DNA of 64,000 nucleotides. It comes from Loktanella sp. Alg231-35. GTDB lineage: Bacteria; Pseudomonadota; Alphaproteobacteria; Rhodobacterales; Rhodobacteraceae. The notes beneath the pieces are model-generated. The model ran no database searches and was not told the DNA's origin. It worked only from the letters and a program-made list of their open reading frames with translations. Below, one piece after another: positions 8,316 through 17,480 of the stretch; within the stretch, counting starts at the first letter, position 1, and every line of letters starts with the position of its first letter. A program made the translations under genes and the position numbers. The DNA lies in NCBI RefSeq assembly GCF_900143545.1, contig NZ_FREV01000004.1, positions 372,001 to 436,000 of the forward strand, written 5' to 3'.

Positions 8316-8330
8316 CGACAATTTTTATCA
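8316..8330. promoter_or_regulatory. Candidate iron-responsive operator, copy 2 (imperfect)
   Basis: A second AT-rich element, CGACAATTTTTATCA, with one mismatch to TGA-N9-TCA. It begins 27 bases after copy 1. The shared core AATTTTTATCA/TAATTTTATCA makes the two look like tandem sites for one regulator. Confidence 0.4.
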
Positions 8331-8402
8331 GGATATCTGGACAAGCGAGAAAACGACGTTAGAAACATTCCCGAGCAAAAGACTCACCAAAGGATTCTGA
8401 TC

Positions 8403-9428
8403 ATGAAAAAAGCAACCATCGCATTTCTTGCCTGCGCGACCGCGACAACCACCATCGCATCCACGGCTGTGGCCGAGGGCGAATTGAACCTCTATTCTTC
8501 ACGCCATTACGATACGGACGAACGTCTGTACTCTGACTTTACCGAGCAAACCGGCATCACCATCAACCGCATCGAAGGCAAAGCGGATGAGCTGATTGCC
8601 CGGATGCAGGCCGAGGGAGCAAACTCTCCTGCTGATATCCTTCTGACAGTTGATACATCACGCCTTGAACGCGCCAAGAATGCCGGTGTGCTGCAATCCA
8701 TTGACAGCGATGTACTAGAGGCCCGCATCCCCGAAAGCCTGCAAGACGCAGACAACCAGTGGTTCGGCCTTAGCCAGCGCGCACGCATCATCTTTTACGA
8801 TAAGACAGATGTGACAACTCCACCCCTCTCGTACCTTGATCTGGCTGATCCAGCTTATGAAGGCATGATCTGCCATCGGTCTTCGACCAATGTTTATTCG
8901 CAAACACTGCTGTCTGCCGTGATCGAAAACCACGGAACAGAGGCTGCGACCGAATGGGCGCAGGGCTTTGTGAACAACTTTGCTCGTGACCCGCAGGGCG
9001 GTGACACCGACCAACTGCGCGGTCTGGTGTCAGGCGAGTGCGATATCTCGATCTCGAATACCTATTACTTTGCCCGTGCGCTGCGCAAAGATGTAGATGG
9101 GCTGAATGCCGAAGCGATGGCGAACATCGGGTGGATCTTCCCTGCGCAAAACGCCGAAGGTGCGCATATGAACCTATCAGGTGGCGGCGTCGCCGCAAAT
9201 GCGCCGAACCGCGACAATGCGGTCAAGTTTCTTGAATACCTCGCCTCGGATCAGGCGCAACAGTACTTCAGCGCCGGAAATGACGAATACCCAGCCGTGC
9301 CCGGTGTCGGACTGTCGCCATCTGTGGCTGCCCTTGGCCTGTTCCGGCCCGACGCGATTGATCTGACCGAGGTCGCCAAAAACGTGCCAGAGGCACAGGT
9401 GATCTTCAATCAGGTTGGTTGGGAATAA
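8403..9428 (+). CDS. Ferric-iron ABC transporter substrate-binding protein (FbpA/FutA type)
   Basis: A 341-residue periplasmic binding protein. Residues 1-24 form a signal peptide ending ...STAVAEG. Then comes NLYSSRHYDTDERLYSDF, typical of the FbpA/FutA/IdiA group, and SNTYYFARAL, which holds the paired tyrosines that bind Fe(III) in this group. The ATG at 8403 is preceded by AAGGA. The gene is read away from the hemP operon, with two TGA-N9-TCA-like boxes between them, and is followed by a strong terminator at 9452-9483, so it is monocistronic. Its permease and ATPase are not adjacent; a ferric-type permease at 44527-46185 is a possible partner. Confidence 0.88.
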   Translation: MKKATIAFLACATATTTIASTAVAEGELNLYSSRHYDTDERLYSDFTEQTGITINRIEGKADELIARMQAEGANSPADILLTVDTSRLERAKNAGVLQSIDSDVLEARIPESLQDADNQWFGLSQRARIIFYDKTDVTTPPLSYLDLADPAYEGMICHRSSTNVYSQTLLSAVIENHGTEAATEWAQGFVNNFARDPQGGDTDQLRGLVSGECDISISNTYYFARALRKDVDGLNAEAMANIGWIFPAQNAEGAHMNLSGGGVAANAPNRDNAVKFLEYLASDQAQQYFSAGNDEYPAVPGVGLSPSVAALGLFRPDAIDLTEVAKNVPEAQVIFNQVGWE

Positions 9429-9451
9429 CCCCACCCCACATTCCTGACCTG

Positions 9452-9483
9452 AAGGGGCGTTGCGCAGGCAGCGCCCCTTTTTT
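9452..9483 (+). terminator. Rho-independent terminator after the iron-binding protein gene
   Basis: Stem AAGGGGCG (9452-9459) pairs with CGCCCCTT (9472-9479) around a 12-base loop that can pair further, followed by a T run to 9483. It lies 24 bases after the stop codon at 9428. The rest of the gap to 9659 (about 175 bases) holds only the presumed mrp promoter and shows no gene. Confidence 0.85.
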
Positions 9484-9658
9484 CATGCTCGCCAGGCAGT
9501 TTCCAAGAGGCATCAGGCTGCTTTGGACGCCTTAATGACATCACCTGTGGTTCACAGCCGCAAAAAAATGTTAGACAATCCAACGAAACGCGCTCCAAGT
9601 TTTGCAAATCTGGTGAAATACTGCGCAAGCTACAGAAACGAGCAGATCAGGAGTTTCC

Positions 9659-12532
9659 GTGTCCCTCTTTTTTATTGTCGCCTTGCCTTTCTTTGGCGCT
9701 TTACTGCCAGGGCTGATGAATGCTGCGGGCCGGTCTGCCTGTGCTGGTGTCACATTCACCGTCACATTGACCGCGTTCATCGGCCTATTGACCAATCTGC
9801 CATCTGTTTTGGCCGGCGATGTGGTGATGGCACGGGTCGACTGGATGCCTGCGCTTGGCCTCAACTTCACCTTGATGCTGGATGGTTTGGGTTTTTTCTT
9901 CGCGCTGCTTATTCTGGGCATCGGCCTTTTGATTATCGCCTATGCGCGCCAATACCTAAGCCGCGCCGACCATATGGGCGAATTCTTTACTTATCTGTTG
10001 CTGTTTCAGGGGGCGATGGTTGGCATTGTCCTAAGTGACAATGTCCTGCTCTTGCTCATCTTCTGGGAACTTACTTCGCTCTCATCCTTCTTGCTTATCG
10101 GCTATTGGAAACATCTGCCTGCCGGACGCCAAGGCGCCAGAATGGCACTGACCGTCACCGGCATGGGCGGGCTGGCGATGATTGGCGGCATGCTTATTCT
10201 GGGTCAGATCGTTGGCAGCTATGACCTGAGCGTCATTTTGCAAAACCGTGACCTTATTCAGGCTGATCCGCTGTATTTGCCAGCGTTGATTCTGATCCTG
10301 CTGGGCTGTTTCACGAAGTCCGCGCAATTCCCGTTCCACTTCTGGCTGCCGCATGCCATGGCGGCACCCACACCGGTGTCGGCCTATCTGCACTCTGCGA
10401 CCATGGTGAAGGCCGGTATTTTCCTTATGGCACGAATGTGGCCGGTTTTGTCGGGCACGACGGAATGGTTCGTGATCGTCACGACCGCAGGACTGATCAC
10501 CATGGTGTTGGGTGCAGTCATTGCCCTGTTCAAACACGACCTCAAAGCCTTGCTCGCCTTCTCTACCGTCAGCCACCTTGGCCTGATCACAATGCTGCTT
10601 GGCACCGGGACTGCCTTTGGCGCGATGGCGGCTGTGTTTCACATTCTTAACCACGCGACCTTTAAGGCGGCGCTGTTCATGTCGGCAGGCATCATCGATC
10701 ACGAAGCGCATACGCGTGATATCAGACGGCTGGGCGGATTGCGCACATTGATGCCTGTGACATTCATGATCGTTTCGCTGGCCGCTTTGTCGATGGCGGG
10801 CATTCCCCTGCTCAACGGTTTCCTGTCCAAGGAAATGATGCTGGAAGAGGCCAACCACACAGTTCTGTTCAACAGCCCATGGCTGGTGCCGGTTCTGGCG
10901 ACCATCGGCTCGCTTTTCTCTGCGGCCTACTGCTTTCGGCTTATCTCGCATGTGTTCTTCGGCCCCGTCAGGGATGACTATCCCGCCAAGCCCCATGATC
11001 CCGGTGCAGGGATGTGGCTGCCACCTGCATTGCTGATTGTCCCTGTTGTGGGGATCGGTGTCGCCCCGTTCCTGGCTGAACCATTCGTTAAGCTGGTCAC
11101 CGCCGCTGTTCTTGGCAATGCCGCAGATATGCCCTCGGCTCACCTGAAAATCTGGCACGGGCTGGTGCCTGCACTTTATATGTCGATCATCGCGGTTGTG
11201 GGTGGTCTGGCGATGCTCGCGATCTTCAAGCCCGCCTTGCGCCTATGGGAAGGCACCCCACGGCCAGAGGCCAAGGTGATCTTTGAGGCGATCGTCGAAG
11301 GTGCCGCCCGATTGGCCCAACTTCTGATCCTGCCGCTGCACAACGGCGCCTTCACGCGCTATGCGGCTGTAGGTACTGTCACCATCGTCTTTGCTGGCTA
11401 TTATGCCTGGACCACTGGCACGCTGGGCGCGCCAACCTATGCGCCGCAAGCGGTTGATCCGGTTCTGGTTTCTGGCTGGGGCATGCTGGTTGCCGCAACT
11501 GTCGGGATGGTGTTCCTGCATCGCAATCGCTTCCTGTCGCTCATTCTGATGGGGATCGTTGGGCTGATGGTCTCTATCGGGTTTGTGTTCTTTAGTGCGC
11601 CGGACCTTGCCATGACCCAGTTCACCGTCGAAGTTGTGACGATCATCCTGATGTTGCTGGCGCTGAACTTTCTGCCCAACCGCACACCTATCGAAAGCAC
11701 AGTTCTGCGCCGCCTGCGCGACGTTGCCGTTGCCATCGCGGGCGGCCTGGCGAGTTTCGCTTTGGCTTATCACTATATTCTGCGCGATCCGGTTGCCGCG
11801 TCGATCTCTGAGTTCCATCTGGCGAATTCCTACAAAGGCGGCGGTGGCACCAATGTGGTCAACGTGATCCTTGTGGACTTCCGTGGCTTTGACACCTTTG
11901 GCGAGATTATCGTGCTGAGCATTGCCGCGCTGTTGATCTATGCGCTGACCGAAACACTGCTCAAGGGGCCGGTCGGGGCGAAACTTTTGAACCGCAAGCC
12001 CGATCAACTGCAAGCGGGCGGCGTGCACCCGATGATGATGGTCGTATTGACCCGCGGCATGATGCCCGTTGTGATGATGGTCGGATTTTTCATCTTCCTT
12101 AGCGGTCACAACGAACCGGGCGGCGGCTTTATCGCCGGTCTGATCGTGTCGATTGGTGTTGTGATGCAATATATGGCCAGCGGCTTTGCCTGGACATCGG
12201 CACGGCTGAAGTATCCCTATCACGGGGTGATTGGCGCAGGTGTGCTTGTGGCCGGGCTCACCGGGATTGGGTCATGGTTTGTTGCCAAACCATTCCTGAC
12301 CTCTGATTTTACTTACGTGCGCATTCCACCGTTTGAAAAATTCGAACTGGCAACAGCGGCACTTTTCGATGTGGGCGTGTTCCTGTCGGTGGTGGGTGCG
12401 GTCATGCTGTCACTTGAAAGTTTCTCGCGTCTGGCACGGCGTGCTGGCACCACTGAAAGCCTCCATCCTATGGATATCGATCCTTCGCGCGGCGATGCCG
12501 CGTCGCTCTCGACCATGAAGGAGGGTGTGTAG
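9659..12532 (+). CDS. mrpA: Monovalent cation/H+ antiporter subunit A fused to subunit B (MrpAB)
   Basis: A 957-residue integral membrane protein, the largest subunit of the Mrp (Mnh/Pha) Na+/H+ antiporter. In order it holds an NADH-dehydrogenase-like antiporter core (about 60-430, with FWELTSLSSFLLIGYW and the HATMVKAG-type region LHSATMVKAGIFLMAR), further helices of the MrpA C-terminal domain, and an MrpB/MnhB domain from about 790 (SGHNEPGGGFIAGLI). Separate MrpA is about 800 residues, so this is the fused A-B form seen in group 2 Mrp systems. The start is a GTG with AGGAG five bases upstream. It heads the operon mrpAB-C-D-E-F-G, which is complete and tightly spaced. Confidence 0.93.
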   Translation: MSLFFIVALPFFGALLPGLMNAAGRSACAGVTFTVTLTAFIGLLTNLPSVLAGDVVMARVDWMPALGLNFTLMLDGLGFFFALLILGIGLLIIAYARQYLSRADHMGEFFTYLLLFQGAMVGIVLSDNVLLLLIFWELTSLSSFLLIGYWKHLPAGRQGARMALTVTGMGGLAMIGGMLILGQIVGSYDLSVILQNRDLIQADPLYLPALILILLGCFTKSAQFPFHFWLPHAMAAPTPVSAYLHSATMVKAGIFLMARMWPVLSGTTEWFVIVTTAGLITMVLGAVIALFKHDLKALLAFSTVSHLGLITMLLGTGTAFGAMAAVFHILNHATFKAALFMSAGIIDHEAHTRDIRRLGGLRTLMPVTFMIVSLAALSMAGIPLLNGFLSKEMMLEEANHTVLFNSPWLVPVLATIGSLFSAAYCFRLISHVFFGPVRDDYPAKPHDPGAGMWLPPALLIVPVVGIGVAPFLAEPFVKLVTAAVLGNAADMPSAHLKIWHGLVPALYMSIIAVVGGLAMLAIFKPALRLWEGTPRPEAKVIFEAIVEGAARLAQLLILPLHNGAFTRYAAVGTVTIVFAGYYAWTTGTLGAPTYAPQAVDPVLVSGWGMLVAATVGMVFLHRNRFLSLILMGIVGLMVSIGFVFFSAPDLAMTQFTVEVVTIILMLLALNFLPNRTPIESTVLRRLRDVAVAIAGGLASFALAYHYILRDPVAASISEFHLANSYKGGGGTNVVNVILVDFRGFDTFGEIIVLSIAALLIYALTETLLKGPVGAKLLNRKPDQLQAGGVHPMMMVVLTRGMMPVVMMVGFFIFLSGHNEPGGGFIAGLIVSIGVVMQYMASGFAWTSARLKYPYHGVIGAGVLVAGLTGIGSWFVAKPFLTSDFTYVRIPPFEKFELATAALFDVGVFLSVVGAVMLSLESFSRLARRAGTTESLHPMDIDPSRGDAASLSTMKEGV

Positions 12533-12533
12533 A

Positions 12534-12890
12534 ATGGAACTTCTGATCGCATCAGCCATTGGTATCCTCACCGCTGCGGGCATCTATCTTGTTCTACGGC
12601 TGCGGACGTTTCCGGTGATACTCGGCATTTCGCTGCTCACCTATGCTGTGAACGTATTTTTGTTCACATCAGGGCGGGTGACTGTTGGCGCACCTCCAGT
12701 GTTGCGCGACGATATCACAACCTATACGGACCCGTTGCCACAAGCCTTGGTACTGACAGCAATCGTGATTTCGTTTGGCATGACCGCCGTTGTGGTGATG
12801 ATTGGCCTTGGCGCGTTTCTGGGCTCTGACGATGACCATGTCGATGATCGCCCGGCCCTGCCCGATGATGGATCGGAGGGCACATCATGA
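12534..12890 (+). CDS. mrpC: Monovalent cation/H+ antiporter subunit C
   Basis: A 118-residue membrane protein of the NuoK-like MrpC family with three helices; PLPQALVLTAIVISFGMTAVVV matches the conserved NuoK/MnhC segment. The frame has a GTG nine bases earlier, but ATG 12534 is better placed behind GAAGGAGG at the end of mrpAB. It lies one base after the mrpAB stop, and its TGA overlaps mrpD by four bases. Confidence 0.93.
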   Translation: MELLIASAIGILTAAGIYLVLRLRTFPVILGISLLTYAVNVFLFTSGRVTVGAPPVLRDDITTYTDPLPQALVLTAIVISFGMTAVVVMIGLGAFLGSDDDHVDDRPALPDDGSEGTS

Positions 12891-14431
12891 CCCATTGGTT
12901 GGTTGCCCCCGTCGTTCTGCCCGCAATTTTGGCACCGTTCATCCTGCTGGCTGCCCGGTATCATATCGGCATCCAGCGGGTCTTTTCGGTTGTAGGCGTG
13001 CTGATCCTGATCATGATTTCGGCGGGGCTGGTCTGGACCACCGCGGACGGTACTATCATGCTTTACCAACTGGGCGATTGGGCTGCCCCCTTTGGAATCG
13101 TTCTAGTGGGCGACAGGCTCTCTACCATGATGGTGTTGCTGACGGTTGTTCTGGCGCTCTTTGTGCTGCTCTATGCCATCAGTTCGGGCTGGGATGAACG
13201 CGGGAACCACTTTCATGCGCTGTTTCAGTTCCAGCTAATGGGGATACTCGGGGCCTTTCTGACGGGCGACCTTTTCAACCTCTTCGTGTTCTTCGAGGTG
13301 CTTCTGATCGCATCCTATGGCCTGATGATCCATGCGGGCGGCAACGCGCGATTGCAAGCTGGCGTGCAATACGTCCTGTTTAACCTTATCGGCTCGACCC
13401 TGTTTCTGTTTGCACTTGGTGCCATCTATGCCGAAACCGGCACGCTCAACATGGCGGATCTGGCAAACCGGGTGACGCTGATCGGACCAGAGGAAACTGT
13501 TGGCATCCGGGTCGCTGCCGTGCTTTTGCTCTTGGTCTTCGCAATCAAGGCCGCGTTGGTGCCGTTGCATTTCTGGCTACCATCAAGCTATGCCGAAGCG
13601 CCCGCGCCCGTCGCTGCCCTCTTTGCGATTATGACAAAGGTTGGAGCCTATGCGATCATCCGGGTCTACACGATGATCTTTCCGCCGGAACTAGCGGTGA
13701 CATCGGGCCTGCATACAACGTGGCTGCTGCCAACAGCACTGCTGTCACTGACCATCGGGATGACCGGCGTGCTTGCAGCAAAGAAACTGGATCGTCTGGT
13801 GGCCTTCTCGATCATTGGATCAATGGGAATGGTGATCGTGTCCATCGCATTGTTCACCCCTGAAGGGATTGCAGCAGCGCTTTATTATATCGTGCATTCA
13901 ACATTGGCCGGGGCGGCGCTGTTTTTGATTGCTGATCTTGTGCGCGCGGGGCGCAAGAACCTTGAACTCACGCCACAGCCACCGATAGCAGGAGCCACAA
14001 TCACAGCGGGGCTTTATTTTACCGGCGCCATCGCAATGGCAGGCCTGCCACCGCTCTCGGGGTTTCTGGGCAAGCTGTTGGTGCTGGATGCAGCGTACGA
14101 CACAAACCTGATGGTCTGGATTTGGGTCATCGTGCTGGGGTCCAGCCTGATCAGCATTGTGGGTTTTGCCCGCGCAGGCAGCGTTCTGTTCTGGAAAGCG
14201 GCAAGCGTAGAACCACCAGAGGATGCAGCAGCGGCACCCGCCCCTGCGACTTTGTCCTACGTTGCGGTCGGCGGGTTGGTGACATTGTTGGCAGCACATA
14301 CGGTTTTTGCCGGGCAGGTTCACGGCTATACCACGCAGGTTGCGGCACAGCTTTTTGAACCGGCGCCCTATATCTCGACCGTGGTTGAGACGCCGGGCAA
14401 GCTGAGCAAGCCATCGACGGAGGATCACTGA
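12887..14431 (+). CDS. mrpD: Monovalent cation/H+ antiporter subunit D
   Basis: A 514-residue membrane protein of the NuoM/N-like proton-pumping family, about 14 helices. Family features visible are GDLFNLFVFFEVLLIASYGL near residue 125, FAIKAALVPLHFWLPSSYAEAP near 220 with the conserved lysine and histidine, and the MAGLPPLSGFLGK region near 385. It is the second antiporter-like subunit of the complex. The start overlaps mrpC (ATGA) and mrpE follows after one base. Confidence 0.94.
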   Translation: MTHWLVAPVVLPAILAPFILLAARYHIGIQRVFSVVGVLILIMISAGLVWTTADGTIMLYQLGDWAAPFGIVLVGDRLSTMMVLLTVVLALFVLLYAISSGWDERGNHFHALFQFQLMGILGAFLTGDLFNLFVFFEVLLIASYGLMIHAGGNARLQAGVQYVLFNLIGSTLFLFALGAIYAETGTLNMADLANRVTLIGPEETVGIRVAAVLLLLVFAIKAALVPLHFWLPSSYAEAPAPVAALFAIMTKVGAYAIIRVYTMIFPPELAVTSGLHTTWLLPTALLSLTIGMTGVLAAKKLDRLVAFSIIGSMGMVIVSIALFTPEGIAAALYYIVHSTLAGAALFLIADLVRAGRKNLELTPQPPIAGATITAGLYFTGAIAMAGLPPLSGFLGKLLVLDAAYDTNLMVWIWVIVLGSSLISIVGFARAGSVLFWKAASVEPPEDAAAAPAPATLSYVAVGGLVTLLAAHTVFAGQVHGYTTQVAAQLFEPAPYISTVVETPGKLSKPSTEDH

Positions 14432-14432
14432 C

Positions 14433-14933
14433 ATGGTGCGCGCATTCAATTGGCTGATACCTCACCCGCTTTTGACGCTGATCCTGACGATTGTCTGGAT
14501 GCTGCTGCAAAATGAGCTGTCAGCGGGCATGGTGGTATTTGGCTTCATTTTGGGGGTGATCATCCCATGGGGAACCTCTGTCTGGTGGCCTGACACGCCG
14601 CAAGGGTTTCGGCTGGGCAAGATGATCCGCTACAGTTTTATCGTGATCGGGGACATTATCGTTGCCAACGTGCAGGTGGCATGGATCGTGCTGACGGTGC
14701 CGACGTCAAAGCTCAAACCCTCATGGATCGTCGTGCCGCTGAAACTACGTGAACCCGAAGCCATCACCTTGCTGGCGGGGACAATCACGCTGACCCCGGG
14801 CACGGTTTCGGCTGACCTGTCCGATCAGGGGCACAGCCTTTTGGTGCATGTGCTGCACACCGATAACCCCGATAGCGTGCTTGCCGATATCAAGACCCGC
14901 TATGAGGCCCGCTTGTTGGAGATTTTCTCATGA
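14433..14933 (+). CDS. mrpE: Monovalent cation/H+ antiporter subunit E
   Basis: A 166-residue protein with two or three N-terminal helices and a cytoplasmic C-terminal domain carrying the family stretch LLAGTITLTPGTVSADLS near residue 113. Its length is normal for MrpE. ATG 14433 follows the mrpD stop by one base, and its own stop overlaps mrpF by four bases. MrpE is an accessory subunit of the Mrp complex. Confidence 0.92.
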   Translation: MVRAFNWLIPHPLLTLILTIVWMLLQNELSAGMVVFGFILGVIIPWGTSVWWPDTPQGFRLGKMIRYSFIVIGDIIVANVQVAWIVLTVPTSKLKPSWIVVPLKLREPEAITLLAGTITLTPGTVSADLSDQGHSLLVHVLHTDNPDSVLADIKTRYEARLLEIFS

Positions 14934-15217
14934 TACTTGCAACGCAATTCCTAAACGTCGCACTGGCGATTACATTCATTGCATTGGCACTTGGGCAGAT
15001 CATGTCGATGGTGCGGCTCGTTCTGGGGCCAACTTCAGGCGACCGGATCCTTGCCTTGGACACAATGGTGATCAACGCGCTGGGGCTGGTGATCGTTTTG
15101 GGTATCCACCAAGGCGTGCAGATCTACTTTGAGGTCGCATTGCTGATCGCCATGCTTGGCTTTGTCTCGACCGTGGCCATGGCCCGGTTCATCCTGCGGG
15201 GGGACATCATCGAATGA
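14930..15217 (+). CDS. mrpF: Monovalent cation/H+ antiporter subunit F
   Basis: A 95-residue, three-helix membrane protein. The segment VRLVLGPTSGDRILALDTM is the MrpF/MnhF signature with its conserved aspartate. It overlaps both neighbours by four bases (ATGA) in the mrp operon. Confidence 0.92.
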   Translation: MILATQFLNVALAITFIALALGQIMSMVRLVLGPTSGDRILALDTMVINALGLVIVLGIHQGVQIYFEVALLIAMLGFVSTVAMARFILRGDIIE

Positions 15218-15597
15218 CCGCACAGATCATCGGCACCTATTTCGTTTGTCTGTCTTTGATCATCGGATCAGGCTTTGTTCTGGTCGGTGTTATCGGCCTG
15301 TTGAAATTCAACGATCCCATGACACGGCTGCACGCCCCAACAAAGGTGGGCACTGTGGGCATCGGCATGTTGCTGATCGCATCGATCATCCACTCCTATG
15401 GCATGGGCGAGCCATCCACCCATGAGTTGCTGATCATGGCCTTTTTGTTTGTGACAGCGCCCATTTCGGCAAACTTCATTGCCAAAGTGAACATCCATCG
15501 CCGGGCCTGCGAAACGCCGCCAGCCCCACCCGAAGATGATACCTGGTCCACGTTGAACGTGCCCGAGGGCGACGTCACACCAGAAGAGACGACCTAA
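15214..15597 (+). CDS. mrpG: Monovalent cation/H+ antiporter subunit G
   Basis: A 127-residue, three-helix membrane protein with the MrpG/PhaG motif GVIGLLKFNDPMTRLHAPTK. The hydrophilic tail after about residue 90 is rich in Pro, Glu and Thr. It is the last gene of the operon; the stop at 15597 faces the end of the GT39 gene seven bases away. No separate terminator is visible in the gap. Confidence 0.92.
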   Translation: MTAQIIGTYFVCLSLIIGSGFVLVGVIGLLKFNDPMTRLHAPTKVGTVGIGMLLIASIIHSYGMGEPSTHELLIMAFLFVTAPISANFIAKVNIHRRACETPPAPPEDDTWSTLNVPEGDVTPEETT

Positions 15598-15604
15598 GTT
15601 TGCC

Positions 15605-17326
15605 CTAGTTGGCGCAGTCAAAGACCTGCACGGTACGTTCCAGTAGCAACGTCTTGGTTGCCTCAAACTGCTGTGTTGGCGTGCAGGCGTCGTTCACCTC
15701 ACGATAGAAATCCCTTTGGATCTCAAGATAGGCGTCGCTGATCACGTTGGGAAAGTCCCTGACAACAAAGACGGTAAAGCCCGCGTCCAGCCAGTAATCC
15801 AACGTCCATTCCTCTGATTGCAGCGGCCAGGCATGCGGCTGGACCTCATAGGTGACGTCGTCTTCTTCGACATTCTCCAGACCATAAAATGCGAGAGGCA
15901 TATTGACGTAGAAAAGGGCATCGGGCGCGGACACCTGAATAATGCCCTGTGCCGCACGGGGTGGCATTTCGACGTTGTATTTCGCAGCAAGCCGGTCGGT
16001 ACGTGCGATGCCACGTTGCTGCGCTTCTTTTCGCTGGTTTTCGACCAAGGGCACAGACGTCACGATCCGACGATCCGCAAAACTGCCCTGCAGATAAGCC
16101 CCGACAGCCTGATGCACGGGTACAGCGCGCGCCTGACGGATGGTCTCGGCTGTGCCATAGACGCTCATCACCATCGCTCCGGCAAACAAACCCAAGGCAG
16201 CGACCCTCATCATGGCCTGACTGGCGCGGCTCAGGTCCGCCAGCGCCAACCCTGCAAGCAACAGAAATCCGGCAAAGTTTGCGATCCAAAGATGCTCTGG
16301 TTGGCGTGGTCCGACCAGTAGTGTCACCACGAAGGTGCCAAAGGCCAGTGAAAGCCAGATGAACACCAACAATGTCTTGTGCGGGATCTCGCTGCCTTTG
16401 CGCAGCAGCAACAGCGGTGTCAGCAAGACCAAAACCGTCATGACGGGATTGATCCCGAAATGGATCTCAAACGATCGCAAGAAAAGTGTCGTGGGGCCGA
16501 CAAATGTTGCGCCGCCCTCTGGCTGAACTGACATGACTGACTGGATTTCCTGATAAGCCAGAAAACCTTTGAGATCCAAGAACAGGCCGATGTTGAAGAG
16601 GGGGACCAACACGACAATCACAAGCACCGCAGTGCCCAACGACGCAAATGAAGACCGCAGATTCTCTTGCCTCGTGATCGCAACAAACAAGACAACAGCA
16701 AGCGGGAAGAGAATGAAGATCGCAGAATGCTTAAAGCTCAGACACAGCACAACACAGACACCAACCAACAGGTCGATGCGCCATGAAGGTCCGGCTTGCA
16801 CACGCCAGATGATGGCCCAAATCAACGCCACAACCGACGTCGCCAGCCCCGTATCACCCTTGGCGATCGTGGCCATGAAAACGGCCAGAGGAAAAAACGC
16901 ACCAATCATCGCGATGCCGAAACTGCGCAGATGGTCAAACTGCAATCGCCGCGCCACCAAATAGAAAATCGGGGCCATCAGTGCCCCGGTCAGAGCCGTC
17001 ATCAAACGCGCGGCAATGTAAAACGCGGTCGGGTCCGCGAAATACTGGTCCCGGAATGTGCCTGTGTCGTTCCACCACCCTGCTATCAGTCCGAAAGCAA
17101 AGAGCACAAGCAATGCAACAGCGTTCAGGTAGTTGACGAAAGGTGGATAGAAATGCTGGCCGGGCACCAGTTCTCCGGCCAGCGCCCTTGCTGCGGAGTT
17201 GATCCGCTCATCACCATGAAAGATGCCATGATCGGCACCCCATGCCCTGACAAAAAGTGCGATCAAAAACGTAATCAGGAAAAACGCGATTGTTGTCCAT
17301 TTGGACCGTACGAAAGACTGCATCAT
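15605..17326 (-). CDS. GT39-type membrane glycosyltransferase
   Basis: A 573-residue protein with about 10-12 helices and a C-terminal soluble domain from about residue 420. The first loop after helix 1 has HGDERINSAARAL, resembling the acidic loop motif of ArnT/PMT-type (GT-C fold) enzymes that use a lipid-phosphate sugar on the periplasmic side. The open frame runs upstream to 17638 and would overlap the divergent HAD-UbiA gene; homology and helix 1 (SKWTTIAFFLITFLIALFV) begin after the double ATG at 17326/17323, so I start there. It diverges from the HAD-UbiA and SMR-like genes across a 154-base gap. Acceptor and sugar are unknown. Confidence 0.78.
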   Translation of the reverse strand: MMQSFVRSKWTTIAFFLITFLIALFVRAWGADHGIFHGDERINSAARALAGELVPGQHFYPPFVNYLNAVALLVLFAFGLIAGWWNDTGTFRDQYFADPTAFYIAARLMTALTGALMAPIFYLVARRLQFDHLRSFGIAMIGAFFPLAVFMATIAKGDTGLATSVVALIWAIIWRVQAGPSWRIDLLVGVCVVLCLSFKHSAIFILFPLAVVLFVAITRQENLRSSFASLGTAVLVIVVLVPLFNIGLFLDLKGFLAYQEIQSVMSVQPEGGATFVGPTTLFLRSFEIHFGINPVMTVLVLLTPLLLLRKGSEIPHKTLLVFIWLSLAFGTFVVTLLVGPRQPEHLWIANFAGFLLLAGLALADLSRASQAMMRVAALGLFAGAMVMSVYGTAETIRQARAVPVHQAVGAYLQGSFADRRIVTSVPLVENQRKEAQQRGIARTDRLAAKYNVEMPPRAAQGIIQVSAPDALFYVNMPLAFYGLENVEEDDVTYEVQPHAWPLQSEEWTLDYWLDAGFTVFVVRDFPNVISDAYLEIQRDFYREVNDACTPTQQFEATKTLLLERTVQVFDCAN

Positions 17327-17480
17327 AAACTCACTAAATTCTTTAACCTGACGAAAGCACAATCTGTCAGGAATTTCACTAGCGATATTGACCTGAGCGG
17401 GAGAAGTCGAAAGGTTGACCCGTGGTGTTTTCATGCCCGATAGAGTGAATGCGCATTTGAGATGATTTAGAGAGTTGGCC

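Noticed and set aside
10082-12223. Two long frames antisense to mrpAB
   Set aside because: Their products are rich in His, Gln and Arg, as expected from the reverse complement of a hydrophobic membrane protein gene.
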